A stretch of DNA of 64,000 bases from Microbacterium atlanticum (GCF_015277815.1 NZ_CP063813.1:3534001-3598000), one strand, 5' to 3'. Shown: positions 18,377 to 26,790, counted from the first letter of the stretch. The notes: generated by a model not told the origin, from the sequence alone. Made by a program: numbers and translations.

Positions 18377-18400
18377 GTCGGCGCTCCCACGCAGCGACGC

Positions 18401-19360
18401 TCAGCGGCGATCGGCGCCGATCCGCGCGGCGGCCTCGAACGGCCAGCGCACACCGGTCGCGCGCTCGGCGACGTCCCACAGCCGTGCGCCCACCCCGGGG
18501 TCGCGCGTGATCTTCGCGGCCGTCTGCCGGCGGGGCTCGCCCCTCGACCCTGACCGCGGCCCCCAGTATTCGCCGCCCTCCACCCCGGGGTCGGTCAAGG
18601 CGCGCACGAGCGACCACGCCCCCCGTTCCTTCGACTGCGCGATGCCCGCCTGGAGGTTGTCGCGGAACCGCTTCGCCCGCGACGGCTCGTTGACCCCCAC
18701 GATGCCCGGCGTGCGCCCGCCGATCGAGTACCCCGGATGCGCCACGATGCTGCGCACATCCGCGCCGGCCGCGCGCAGCCGCCGGTCGGCCTCGAAGCCC
18801 AGCGCCGCGGTGGCGACCTTCGACTGCACGTACGCGCGCCACGCCGAGTACCCTTCCGCGAGCTGCGGGTCGACCGGGTCGTACGGGGTGAGCGAGGTCG
18901 ACATGCTGCCCACCCACACCATGCGCCCCGCGGCGTCGGCGAGAGCGGTCAGCAGCTCCCCCGCGAGCGCGAAATGGCCGAGCGCATTGGTCGCGAACAC
19001 GACCTCGTGTCCGTCGATCGTGGTCTGCCGCAGCTTCGGCGGGTGGACGATGCCGGCGTTCAGCAGCACGCCGTCCAGCCCGCCGCGACCGCGGATGCTG
19101 GCAGCGGCCGAGCGCACCGATCCGAGGTTGGAGGTGTCGAGGATGAGCGGGTCGGTGCCGTCGGTGGCGGCATCCGGAACCCTCCTGCGGATCGCGGCAC
19201 GCGCACCCGACAGGCGATTCGGATGCCGCGCCGACATGATCACCCGCGCCCCCGCGCGCACGAGCTGCTCGGACGCGAAATAGCCGAGGCCCGTGTTGGA
19301 ACCGGTCACGAGGTACACCCGACCGGCGAGGTCGGGGAGGCTTCGGGGGTCCCACGTCAC
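18401..19360 (-). CDS. Short-chain dehydrogenase/reductase
   Basis: A 319-residue SDR with the nucleotide-binding GSNTGLGYF motif near the N-terminus, the NAG box (LLNAGIVHPP) and an active-site Y-x-x-x-K within WRAYVQSKVATAAL. It reads like the light-dependent protochlorophyllide reductase / retinol dehydrogenase-like branch, with a long C-terminal extension. Substrate unknown. The GTG 19360 start lies 7 bases after the -10 TAGGGT. It is divergent from the HAD gene across only 39 bp. Confidence 0.82.
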   Translation of the reverse strand: MTWDPRSLPDLAGRVYLVTGSNTGLGYFASEQLVRAGARVIMSARHPNRLSGARAAIRRRVPDAATDGTDPLILDTSNLGSVRSAAASIRGRGGLDGVLLNAGIVHPPKLRQTTIDGHEVVFATNALGHFALAGELLTALADAAGRMVWVGSMSTSLTPYDPVDPQLAEGYSAWRAYVQSKVATAALGFEADRRLRAAGADVRSIVAHPGYSIGGRTPGIVGVNEPSRAKRFRDNLQAGIAQSKERGAWSLVRALTDPGVEGGEYWGPRSGSRGEPRRQTAAKITRDPGVGARLWDVAERATGVRWPFEAAARIGADRR

Positions 19361-19367
19361 GGCTTCG

Positions 19368-19373
19368 ACCCTA
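19368..19373 (-). promoter_or_regulatory. -10 hexamer TAGGGT, SDR gene
   Basis: Minus-strand TAGGGT with 7 bases to GTG 19360. It lies 14 bp from the opposing -10 of the HAD gene. Confidence 0.5.
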
Positions 19374-19387
19374 CGCCTGAGCGCACC

Positions 19388-19393
19388 TAGTCT
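19388..19393 (+). promoter_or_regulatory. -10 hexamer TAGTCT, HAD gene
   Basis: TAGTCT ends 6 bases before ATG 19400; leaderless start predicted. Confidence 0.5.
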
Positions 19394-19399
19394 GGACGC

Positions 19400-20209
19400 A
19401 TGCGCACCCGGTCCGACATCGAATGCTGGCTCACCGATATGGACGGCGTGCTCGTGCATGAGAACACGCCGATCCCCGGGGCATCCGAACTGCTCCAGCA
19501 GTGGCGCGATCAGGGCGTGCCGTTCCTGGTGCTCACCAACAACTCGATCTTCACACCGCGCGACCTGGCGGCCCGCCTGCGGGCGTCGGGCCTGCTCGTG
19601 CCCGAGGAGTCCATCTGGACATCCGCGCTCGCGACGGCCGACTTCCTGAAGTCGCAGATGCCGGGCGGCACGGCGTTCGTGATCGGCGAGGCGGGGCTGA
19701 CGACCGCCCTCCACGAGGCCGGCTTCATCATGACCGAGACCGACCCCGACTACGTCGTCGTCGGCGAGACGCGCAACTACTCCTTCGAGGCGATCACGAA
19801 GGCGATCCGGTTCATCGGCGGGGGCGCGCGCTTCATCGCGACCAACCCCGATCCGACCGGACCGTCGACCGAGGGCGTGCTCCCGGCGACCGGGGCGATC
19901 TCGGCCCTCATCACCAAGGCGACCGGCATGGAGCCCTACGTCGTCGGCAAGCCCAACCCGATGATGTTCCGCTCGGCGATGAACCGCCTGGGCGCGCACT
20001 CCGAGAACACCGGCATGATCGGCGACCGCATGGACACCGACGTCGTCGCCGGCATCGAGGCGGGCCTGCACACGGTGCTCGTGCTCACCGGCATCAGCGA
20101 CGCCGCCGAGATCCAGCGCTACCCCTTCCGCCCCGACGAGGTGCTCGGATCCGTCGCCGACCTCCTCGACGCCGAGCCCGTCGAGTCCGAGGACCCCGAG
20201 CTGCTCTGA
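19400..20209 (+). CDS. HAD-IIA family phosphatase (NagD-like)
   Basis: A 269-residue haloacid-dehalogenase hydrolase of class IIA. Motif I is WLTDMDGVLVHE, motif II LTNNS, motif III the Lys in VVGKPNPMMF, and motif IV GDRMDTDVVAG. Such proteins dephosphorylate nucleotides, sugar phosphates or damaged metabolites in the cytoplasm. Full length. ATG start set by the -10 at 19388. A strong inverted repeat follows the stop. The substrate cannot be told from the sequence. Confidence 0.9.
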   Translation: MRTRSDIECWLTDMDGVLVHENTPIPGASELLQQWRDQGVPFLVLTNNSIFTPRDLAARLRASGLLVPEESIWTSALATADFLKSQMPGGTAFVIGEAGLTTALHEAGFIMTETDPDYVVVGETRNYSFEAITKAIRFIGGGARFIATNPDPTGPSTEGVLPATGAISALITKATGMEPYVVGKPNPMMFRSAMNRLGAHSENTGMIGDRMDTDVVAGIEAGLHTVLVLTGISDAAEIQRYPFRPDEVLGSVADLLDAEPVESEDPELL

Positions 20210-20233
20210 GCCCGCCGACGGTCTGAGGGTGGA

Positions 20234-20313
20234 CCGAGTGCACGGGTTCGCCGCGAGTGCACGGCGTCTTCCCGCCGGCACGGCGTGCACTCGCGGCCAC
20301 CGCGTGCACTCGG
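20234..20313. repeat. Nested inverted repeats 3' of the HAD gene
   Basis: CCGAGTGCACG at 20234-20244 pairs with its complement at 20303-20313. Inside, CCGCGAGTGCACGGCG at 20251-20266 pairs with 20281-20296 (15 of 16). The GAGTGCAC word occurs twice in each orientation. It follows the HAD stop by 25 bp; it is probably a 3' structure or terminator. Confidence 0.75.
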
Positions 20314-20372
20314 CGACGGCGGAGGCGGGCGGGGGCGAGCGCACGACCGGGCGTGACGTCGGCGGCCGCCGG

Positions 20373-20378
20373 TAAGGT
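20373..20378 (+). promoter_or_regulatory. -10 hexamer TAAGGT, YdeI-like gene
   Basis: TAAGGT ends 7 bases before ATG 20386; leaderless start predicted. Confidence 0.5.
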
Positions 20379-20385
20379 CGGCGGC

Positions 20386-20958
20386 ATGGGAGCGCTCGAC
20401 GACGGCGAGAGGGTGGAGGCGACGGATGCCTCGGCCTGGCGCACTTGGCTGACCGAGAACCATCGCACCTCGACGGGGGCGTGGCTGGTGCGGGCACGCC
20501 CCGGGTCGGGGCTCGAGTTCGTGGGCTACGAGGACGCGATCCGTCAGGCGCTCTGCTTCGGCTGGATCGACGGCCCCGTCCGCTCCTTCGATGAGCAGCG
20601 CGGCGGCCTGTGGTTCGCGCCGCGACGGCCGTCGAGCGGCTGGGCGGCCACCAACAAGGCCCGGGTCGCCGAACTGGAGGCGAGCGGACTGCTCGCCGAA
20701 GCCGGCATCCGTGCCATCGAGCTCGCCAAGCAGAACGGGTCGTGGACGGTGCTCGACAACGCCGAGGCGCTCCGCGAGCCCGACGACCTGGCCACGGCTC
20801 TCGACGCCGTGCCCGCGGCCCGCGCGGCGTGGGACGCCTTCCCGCCCTCGACCCGCAAGCTGGGGATCACGACCGTCGACACCGCGCGGCGCCCCGAGAC
20901 ACGCGCCGCCCGCATCGCCAAGCTCGTCGCCGACGCCGCCGAAGGGAAACGCCCGTGA
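20386..20958 (+). CDS. YdeI/OmpD-associated family protein
   Basis: A 190-residue protein with the block GYEDAIRQALCFGWIDGPVRSFDEQR followed by FAPRRPSSGWAATNKARV, the signature of the YdeI/OmpD-associated family. The biochemical role of the family is unclear; some members are linked to antimicrobial peptide tolerance. Soluble, with no signal peptide. ATG 20386 is fixed by the -10; the open frame extends upstream only through the hairpin. The stop overlaps a 38-residue membrane protein gene (GTGA). Confidence 0.75.
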   Translation: MGALDDGERVEATDASAWRTWLTENHRTSTGAWLVRARPGSGLEFVGYEDAIRQALCFGWIDGPVRSFDEQRGGLWFAPRRPSSGWAATNKARVAELEASGLLAEAGIRAIELAKQNGSWTVLDNAEALREPDDLATALDAVPAARAAWDAFPPSTRKLGITTVDTARRPETRAARIAKLVADAAEGKRP

Positions 20959-21071
20959 TCTCCGACACCGAGCAGACGCTGCTGCTGCTGACGAGCGCCG
21001 TCATCCTGCTCGGCACGCTGACCGTGATCCTCTGGCAGTGGCGGCGCCGTCGCGGTCGGGGCGACGACTGA
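20955..21071 (+). CDS. 38-residue single-pass membrane protein
   Basis: A short frame starting at GTG 20955, overlapping the upstream stop (GTGA), and ending at TGA 21069-21071. It has a Glu/Asp N-terminus, one hydrophobic stretch (LLLLTSAVILLGTLTVILW) and a basic tail QWRRRRGRGDD, so it should sit with the tail in the cytoplasm. No family recognised. The exact coupling and clear membrane topology argue that it is real. Confidence 0.6.
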   Translation: MISDTEQTLLLLTSAVILLGTLTVILWQWRRRRGRGDD

Positions 21072-21162
21072 GCGCGGCATCCGCTCGTCGCCGGGCCCAC
21101 CCACCCGGCGCCCGCGCGAGGGAACCGGCGCCGCGCGTCTCCCGCGGGTCGGCGCGGAGCGC

Positions 21163-21741
21163 CTACTGCGGGTCGAGCCCCAGGTCGTCGAGGTCGATCG
21201 CGGCGAGCCACTGCAGGCCCTCGGCCTCGACGGCCGCCTGCGCACCGGTCTTGCGGTCTACGATGACGGCGACGGCGACCGGCTCGGCCCCCTCGCGCCG
21301 CAGCGCCTCGACCGCCTTGAGCGCCGACTGACCCGTGGTGGAGGTGTCCTCGACGACGACGACGCGCTTGCCGGCGACATCCGCCCCCTCCACCTGGCGT
21401 CCGCGGCCGTGGTCCTTCGGCTCCTTGCGCACGACGAAGGCGTCGAGCGGAGCCTCAGTGCGCGCGGACTCGTGCATGACGGCATTCGCGATGGGGTCGG
21501 CGCCGAGCGTCAGGCCGCCGACCGCGACGATCCCGTCGAGGTCGCGGATGAGGTCGAGCATGATGCGCCCGATCGCCGGAGCCGCGCGGTGGTCGAGCGT
21601 GAGCTTGCGCATGTCGACGTAATACGTCGCCTTCTTGCCGCTCGAGAGGGTGAAGTCGCCGTGGAACACCGCCTCCGCCTTGATCAGCGCGATCAGCTGC
21701 CGGCGGTCGAGTTCGAGCTCGGGCGTGGAGGCGACGGTCAT
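21163..21741 (-). CDS. pyrE: Orotate phosphoribosyltransferase
   Basis: A 192-residue type I phosphoribosyltransferase. The PRPP motif is VVVVEDTSTTGQSALKAVEAL and the N-terminal HGDFTLSSGKKATYYVDMRKL block is specific for PyrE. It makes OMP from orotate and PRPP in pyrimidine synthesis. The ATG 21741 start lies 7 bases after the -10 hexamer TAGACT. It stands apart from other pyr genes, as is common in Actinobacteria. Confidence 0.94.
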   Translation of the reverse strand: MTVASTPELELDRRQLIALIKAEAVFHGDFTLSSGKKATYYVDMRKLTLDHRAAPAIGRIMLDLIRDLDGIVAVGGLTLGADPIANAVMHESARTEAPLDAFVVRKEPKDHGRGRQVEGADVAGKRVVVVEDTSTTGQSALKAVEALRREGAEPVAVAVIVDRKTGAQAAVEAEGLQWLAAIDLDDLGLDPQ

Positions 21742-21748
21742 GCCGTCG

Positions 21749-21754
21749 AGTCTA
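21749..21754 (-). promoter_or_regulatory. -10 hexamer TAGACT, pyrE
   Basis: Minus-strand TAGACT with 7 bases to ATG 21741; leaderless start predicted. Confidence 0.5.
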
Positions 21755-21781
21755 CGGATGCCGCGCCCCGGCCCTCACGCG

Positions 21782-22510
21782 TCACCCGGCGAGCGGGCGC
21801 CCGCTGAGGGCGGCGGCGTCGCGCGCCGACGCACGCGGAGCGACGGCGTCGCGGCGCTCGTCCGGACCCGTCGCACCGGGCGGCAGGAGGGCTGCGACCG
21901 CGCGCGCGACCGCCGGGTCGTCCGACGCCTCCGCGAGCGCAGCGGTGCGCCCGAGCGCGAGGTCCGCGGCGGCCGCGGTGGCGGCGTCGGCCGAAGCGGC
22001 GAGACGCTCGAGGTGCGGCGCCGCGCCGCCGATGACCCCGGCCCCGAGCACGCTCTGCAGCACGTCGCGGTCGCGGAGCGTCGCGCCGAGCGCCGCATCG
22101 GCCGGCGCCGTTCGCACCAGTGAGACGCGGCCGGACTCCAGCAGCACGCCGGGTCGAACCGCGAAGCGGGCGACGAGGTCGTAGCGCCCGGGCACCGGGA
22201 ACAGCGGCGCACTCCCCGAGGCGAGGAGCGGCACCGCAGCCAGGAGCCGCTCGCCCTGCGCCAGCTCGACCGACCGCGGCGCGGAGTCCACCGGCCAGGG
22301 CCATCTCGCGGGCAGCGGCGCCCCGCCGGCCGGCGTCACGAGGATCTCGAGGTCGCCCTCGACGATGTTCAGCCGGGCGCTCACCGGGCCCGACGGCCCG
22401 CCCGCCGCGATGAGCTCGACCTCGGCGAACGCGATGCGGTCGAGCGGAACGGATGCCTCCACCGCCCGCAGCCGCAGCTCCAGCCCGCCGGTGCCCTGCA
22501 TCTCCGACAT
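21782..22510 (-). CDS. Unrecognised 242-residue protein, mini-paralogue of the metzincin C-terminus
   Basis: A 242-residue protein of no known family. It begins with a beta-rich region (residues about 8-130, with PGRYDLVARFAV) and ends in an Ala-rich helical region (about 135-220). The same order and similar phrases occur at the end of the metallopeptidase encoded just upstream (PGRHTVAAQLEV, then an Ala-rich helical tail), suggesting duplication. No signal peptide or TM segment. ATG 22510 has AGGGG upstream; the frame extends 54 residues upstream only through the hairpin. Probably co-transcribed with the peptidase. Confidence 0.6.
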   Translation of the reverse strand: MSEMQGTGGLELRLRAVEASVPLDRIAFAEVELIAAGGPSGPVSARLNIVEGDLEILVTPAGGAPLPARWPWPVDSAPRSVELAQGERLLAAVPLLASGSAPLFPVPGRYDLVARFAVRPGVLLESGRVSLVRTAPADAALGATLRDRDVLQSVLGAGVIGGAAPHLERLAASADAATAAAADLALGRTAALAEASDDPAVARAVAALLPPGATGPDERRDAVAPRASARDAAALSGRPLAG

Positions 22511-22609
22511 CACCCCTGCATCCTCCCGCTCGCCTCCACCCGTGTCATCCCCCGTCGGGATTGAGAAGCCGCCATCGGACCGGGGCGGCCGGAAGCCTGG
22601 CCGGCGACG

Positions 22610-22649
22610 CCGACACGCCGGACACGGATGCCCCGCCCCGGCGTGTCGG
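22610..22649. repeat. Perfect inverted repeat between metzincin gene and its paralogue (family B)
   Basis: CCGACACGCCGG at 22610-22621 and CCGGCGTGTCGG at 22638-22649, a 12-bp stem with GGATGCC in the loop. GACCATGCAC follows at 22657, recalling the outer arm of the elements at 5489 and 48516. It lies 3' of the peptidase stop. Confidence 0.7.
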
Positions 22650-22683
22650 ACGACCGACCATGCACCGCGCAACCGGCGCCGGG

Positions 22684-24984
22684 TCAGCGACCCTCGGGCG
22701 ACGTGAAGTCCGCGGCGATCCGCTCGGCGGCGGCGACGTCCTTCCCCGCCGCCGACCGCGCGCCGCCCTTCGCCCGCGACTTCAGCGCGGCGATGGTGTC
22801 GGCGACGACCGGCGCGTCCCGCTCGGTCGGGCTCGCCACCGTCACCGCGAGCGCGGCGACGCGTTCGGCTGGACGGCCCTGCATCGCGAGCTCGAGGAAG
22901 TGGGCCGCGTCATCCGGCGCCGCCTCCCGGACGTCGCGGGTCCGGAAGTCCGAGAACGACCGCGCCAGCGCGTTGGCGAGCACGAGGGCTCCGGCGGCTC
23001 CGGTGTCGGTGTCGCTGTGCTGCTCGGCAAGGTCCGTCAGCACCGCCCGGGCCGAGGCATCCGTCGCGAAATCCCCCAGCGCGATCGCCCGGCCGACGCC
23101 CGGCGTCAGCGTCTTGGCGCTGATGTCGACCTCGGCCTCCGAGGCAGGGCCGCGCACGTCGACCGTCACGGGCGCCGAACGCACCGTCGTCACGGGATCC
23201 ACCTCGAGCTGCGCTGCGACCGTGTGGCGCCCCGGCTCGGTGAAGGTCACGCCCTGGTTGGTGAAGAACACCTGAACGTGGTTGCGGATCGACTGGCCCG
23301 GCTGCAGCACCGTCATCGGCCGCGGACCGCACCCGATGGCGACGTCGACGAGATGCTGCAGCGAATGGTCGGGCGGCGTGTGGAGGAAGACGAGGTCGCC
23401 CTCCGACAGGTTGACCAGCGTCGTGACGGTGCGCGGCTGGTCCGACACGTTCGTCAGCACGACCTCGGCCGTCACGTACTCGCCGACGAAGGCCTGCGCC
23501 GGCATGGCGATCGTGAGCTCGAGACCGTCGTCGCCCTGATCGCCCCCGAGGCCCGCGGCATCCACCGGAGCCGGCAGTCCTGCCGACAGGTCGCCGTGAC
23601 CCCAGCCGAAGTTCTTCCAGCCCGGGCGCACCTGCGGATCCGGAGAGTGGATCAGCGACGTGCGGTCGTGGTCGGAGAACACGAACGAGGCGTTGCCGGG
23701 ATACGGGTTCGCCGCGGTGGCGAAGCCCATGACGTCGCCGGTCTGGTTCATGATCTCGGTGCCGATGCCCGGGTTGTGAACGTCGTGCTTCGGGTGCCAC
23801 AGGTTGAACGCGTGGCCCGCCTCGTGCACCAGGGTGCGCAGGAACGCCGCCGGCACCTCGTCCAGCGGACGCCCGCGCGCAGCCGCCGCGATGAACGAGT
23901 CGTTGCCGAGCCGCACGTCCGCGAAGCCGGCGGCGCCCTCGCGCGGCACGGTGTCGTCGTCGAACATGATCCCGAAGAGGCCGCCCTGCGCCGACCCGAC
24001 GAACAGCCACAGCCGCCAGCCGTCGCCTGCCACCGCCTGCCGGTGCCCGGTCATCAGCGTCGCGAGCTCGGCGTTGGTCAACGCGGTGTCTTCGGGCACG
24101 TCGATCTCGTCGGTCACGACCGTCACGTCCCACCCTGCCGTCGCGTACACCGAGCGGACCGTCGCCGCGGCACCCGAGCCGATGGTGGCGGATGCCGGGA
24201 ACGCACGGTTCACCATCGCGTCGACCTCGATGCGGCAGCCGCGGTACAGCGGCGAGGTCTTCGTCGCCGTGACATTGGTCACCGTGCCGCCGATCGACAG
24301 CGTTCCGCTCATGCGCTGCGCCGACCCCAGGAGGGCGGTGGACGCGGACACCACGAGCGGTCGTCGGCATCGCAGCGTGAGGGTGCCCGTGTCGGTGGAG
24401 ACGAACTCCTGAGTGGTGCGGTTCCACAGGTGCCGCACGATCTGCACGGTGAGCGTGCTGCCGGCGTACGTGGCGCCCTGGGACCGGAAGTACCAGGTGT
24501 ACTGCGACGCCGGGAAGGACGGGTACCACCGCAGGCTGAACGCGGGGAACTCAGAGAGGACCGGCGGGTCGTCCGCCGCATCCGGTTCGGCATCTCCGTC
24601 GGCATCACCGCCGAACGGCTGTGGGCCCGGGAACGGCCCGGGCTCGGGGAAGGGCCCCGGCTCGGGAAGGGGGAACGGGCGCTTCAGCTCGAACTCGGGG
24701 ATGACGACGGGCGGGAAGACGCGCCGGGAGTACATGTCGCCCGACACGCGCAGCGACGATGCGCCGACCTCGATGCGCATCGCGCCGCGCACCTCGGGGC
24801 CGAAGACGGTGCGCCGCTCGAGCTCGAGCAGCCACGACCCGTCGAGCGTGCCGATGGGGCACGGACGGGTGAGCACCTCCGGACGGATGACGGGACCGAC
24901 GACGAGCTCGCCGTCGGCGTCGAACTCCAGGGGCGCGGACTCGCGCGTGTGGGCCGCGTGGCCGCAGCCGCAGTCTTGTTCCAT
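22684..24984 (-). CDS. Metzincin-like zinc metallopeptidase with Ig-like and helical C-terminal regions
   Basis: A 766-residue protein. The zinc motif is LVHEAGHAFNLWHPKHD (HEAGH 387-391, third His 397), followed about 20 residues on by GTEIMNQTG, a Met-turn candidate; Asn replaces the Gly normally found at position eight of HExxHxxGxxH. Before it lie a beta-rich region and a proline-rich linker with PEPGPFP repeats (about 105-130); after it come a CARDB/Ig-like region (about 490-610) and an Ala-rich helical tail. There is no signal peptide, and the N-terminus carries a CGCGH cluster, unusual for a metzincin. It is followed by a mini-paralogue. Peptidase activity is likely, role unknown. Confidence 0.68.
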   Translation of the reverse strand: MEQDCGCGHAAHTRESAPLEFDADGELVVGPVIRPEVLTRPCPIGTLDGSWLLELERRTVFGPEVRGAMRIEVGASSLRVSGDMYSRRVFPPVVIPEFELKRPFPLPEPGPFPEPGPFPGPQPFGGDADGDAEPDAADDPPVLSEFPAFSLRWYPSFPASQYTWYFRSQGATYAGSTLTVQIVRHLWNRTTQEFVSTDTGTLTLRCRRPLVVSASTALLGSAQRMSGTLSIGGTVTNVTATKTSPLYRGCRIEVDAMVNRAFPASATIGSGAAATVRSVYATAGWDVTVVTDEIDVPEDTALTNAELATLMTGHRQAVAGDGWRLWLFVGSAQGGLFGIMFDDDTVPREGAAGFADVRLGNDSFIAAAARGRPLDEVPAAFLRTLVHEAGHAFNLWHPKHDVHNPGIGTEIMNQTGDVMGFATAANPYPGNASFVFSDHDRTSLIHSPDPQVRPGWKNFGWGHGDLSAGLPAPVDAAGLGGDQGDDGLELTIAMPAQAFVGEYVTAEVVLTNVSDQPRTVTTLVNLSEGDLVFLHTPPDHSLQHLVDVAIGCGPRPMTVLQPGQSIRNHVQVFFTNQGVTFTEPGRHTVAAQLEVDPVTTVRSAPVTVDVRGPASEAEVDISAKTLTPGVGRAIALGDFATDASARAVLTDLAEQHSDTDTGAAGALVLANALARSFSDFRTRDVREAAPDDAAHFLELAMQGRPAERVAALAVTVASPTERDAPVVADTIAALKSRAKGGARSAAGKDVAAAERIAADFTSPEGR

Positions 24985-25104
24985 GGTGGGTCTCGCTTTC
25001 CCGACCGCGGACGCGGCCGCTGGCAGGAAGGAGAGTCCGGCACGGACCGCTGATACGCGCGGACGCGGCATCCGACCTGTCCTTCGCCTGTCGGCCGCCC
25101 GCCT

Positions 25105-25110
25105 TAGGCT
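25105..25110 (+). promoter_or_regulatory. -10 hexamer TAGGCT, xthA
   Basis: TAGGCT ends 7 bases before ATG 25118; leaderless start predicted. Confidence 0.5.
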
Positions 25111-25117
25111 TGAGGCC

Positions 25118-25957
25118 ATGCGTTTGGCCACCTGGAACGTCAACTCGATCCGCGCCCGTGTCGACCGCATCGTCGACTTCGCCGTGCGCGAGCACATCGA
25201 TGTGCTGGCGATGCAGGAGATCAAGTGCAAGGCCGACCAGTTCCCGTTCGACAGGTTCGAAGACGCCGGCTTCCACGTCGAGGCGCACGGCTTCTCGCAG
25301 TGGAACGGCGTGGCGATCGCGAGCCGCGAGCCGCTCACCGATGTGCGCACCGCGTTTCCCGGCATGCCCGGGTTCGAGAAGGGACACAACGGGCCGGATG
25401 CCCCGCAGGAGGCGCGCGCGATGGGCGCGACCGTCGGCGGGGTCGAGGTGTGGAGCCTCTACGTTCCCAATGGGCGCTCGCTCGGCGACCCGCACTACTA
25501 CTACAAGCTCGACTGGCTGTCGGCCCTCGCGCAGTACACCGCCGACGCGCTCGCCGCTAACCCCGACCTTCCGCTCGCCCTCGTCGGCGACTTCAACATC
25601 GCGCCGACGGATGCCGACAACGGCGACCCCGCAGTGGTGCCCGGCTTCTCGACGCACGTCTCGCCGCCCGAGCGCGAGGCGTTCGCCGCCCTCGAAGCGG
25701 CCGGCGCCCACGATGTCGTGCGACCGCTCATTCCGACCGGCTACACGTACTGGGACTACAAGCGGCTGAAGTTCCCCCGCAACGAGGGCATGCGCATCGA
25801 CTTCATCCTCGGCTCGGACGCGATCGCCGACGCCGTCACCGGCGCGACCATCCACCGCAACGAGCGCAAGGGCGAGCTGCCCAGCGACCATGTGCCGGTG
25901 GTCGTCGACCTCGACCTCGAGGGTCCCGACGACGACGATCGCCCGATGATCTTCTGA
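25118..25957 (+). CDS. xthA: Exodeoxyribonuclease III / AP endonuclease
   Basis: A 279-residue EEP-fold nuclease. Visible motifs: WNVNSIRAR, the metal Glu in LAMQEIKC, Tyr in LYVPNG, LVGDFNIAP and the terminal SDHVPVVVDL. It cleaves DNA at abasic sites and trims 3' ends in base excision repair. Full length. Divergent from the metzincin gene; ends 21 bp before a convergent reductase gene. Confidence 0.93.
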   Translation: MRLATWNVNSIRARVDRIVDFAVREHIDVLAMQEIKCKADQFPFDRFEDAGFHVEAHGFSQWNGVAIASREPLTDVRTAFPGMPGFEKGHNGPDAPQEARAMGATVGGVEVWSLYVPNGRSLGDPHYYYKLDWLSALAQYTADALAANPDLPLALVGDFNIAPTDADNGDPAVVPGFSTHVSPPEREAFAALEAAGAHDVVRPLIPTGYTYWDYKRLKFPRNEGMRIDFILGSDAIADAVTGATIHRNERKGELPSDHVPVVVDLDLEGPDDDDRPMIF

Positions 25958-25978
25958 CGCGGGGAGGTTCCGGCGTAC

Positions 25979-26596
25979 TCACCCCTCCGGGGACATGTCG
26001 CCCGTCTGCACGTCGCCGCCCGCCGGACCGTACCGCAGCAGCACGGCGCCGCTCGGCCCGGTGACGGCAGGCTCGAGGAGGGTGAAGTTGCCGGGCGCGG
26101 CGCCCTCGGGGAACACCCGCTTCCCACGCCCCAGCACCACCGGGTAGACCCACAGCGTCAGCACGTCGAAGAGCTGCTCCTTGAGCAGCGTCTGCGCGAA
26201 GTTCACGCTCCCGATGACGTGGATGCTGTCGTGCCGCGCGCGCAGCGCCTCGACCTCGCGCGCGAGGTCCATGCCGAGCTGCGTGGAGCCATCCCATCCG
26301 AGGTTCGGAAGGCCCCGCGAGGCGACGTACTTGGGCACGCGGTTGAAGACGTCGGCGATGCCGCCCGACTGGTGCGGCCAGTAGCCGGCGAAGATGTCGT
26401 AGGTCCGGCGCCCGAGCAGCAGTGCGTCGAGCTCCGAGATCCCCTCCCAGATCGTGGCGCCGATGACGTCGTCGCGGAACGGCGCCTGCCAGCCGCCGTA
26501 CGGGAAGTCGCCCGTCCGGTCCTCGTCGGGACCGCCCGGCGCCTGGGCGACGCCGTCGAGCGTGGTGAACAGGTCGATGTGGATGCGACCGGCCAT
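25979..26596 (-). CDS. RibD C-terminal/dihydrofolate-reductase-fold protein
   Basis: A 205-residue protein of the RibD-C family: RIHIDLFTTLDGVAQAPGGPDED at the N-terminus, LLLGRRTYDIFAGYWP, HVIGSVNFAQTLL (the Ser-Val-Asn variant of the usual GG/GS nucleotide loop), and VYPVVLGRGKRVFPEG. These stand-alone proteins are NADPH-binding reductases of unknown substrate and not part of riboflavin synthesis. ATG 26596 has the ribosome site GGAAGGGA. Convergent with xthA; 195 bp separate it from the divergent histidine kinase. Confidence 0.85.
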   Translation of the reverse strand: MAGRIHIDLFTTLDGVAQAPGGPDEDRTGDFPYGGWQAPFRDDVIGATIWEGISELDALLLGRRTYDIFAGYWPHQSGGIADVFNRVPKYVASRGLPNLGWDGSTQLGMDLAREVEALRARHDSIHVIGSVNFAQTLLKEQLFDVLTLWVYPVVLGRGKRVFPEGAAPGNFTLLEPAVTGPSGAVLLRYGPAGGDVQTGDMSPEG

Positions 26597-26778
26597 GATG
26601 TGTCCCTTCCGCGGGCCCCTGACGCGGCGAGCGCGGTCGGGTCGATGGCCGGCGTCCGTGCCGACCGTGCGAGCAGTCTCGCATCTGCCGCCCGACGGCG
26701 ACCCGCCCTTGCCGATCGCGCCGGGTCGCGGTATCCGTTCTCCGTCTGACGGGGGATGCCCCTCCCCCGGCGTCCCCC

Positions 26779-26784
26779 TACCGT
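26779..26784 (+). promoter_or_regulatory. -10 hexamer TACCGT, histidine kinase gene
   Basis: TACCGT ends 6 bases before ATG 26791. A GGAGGG lies in that gap but would be at the very 5' end of the RNA, so a leaderless start is more likely. Confidence 0.45.
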
Positions 26785-26790
26785 GGAGGG

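Noticed and set aside
18111..18400. Small protein-coding gene in the mntR-SDR gap
   Set aside because: Open frames exist on both strands but they only read the inverted and direct repeats; no start with a promoter or ribosome site.
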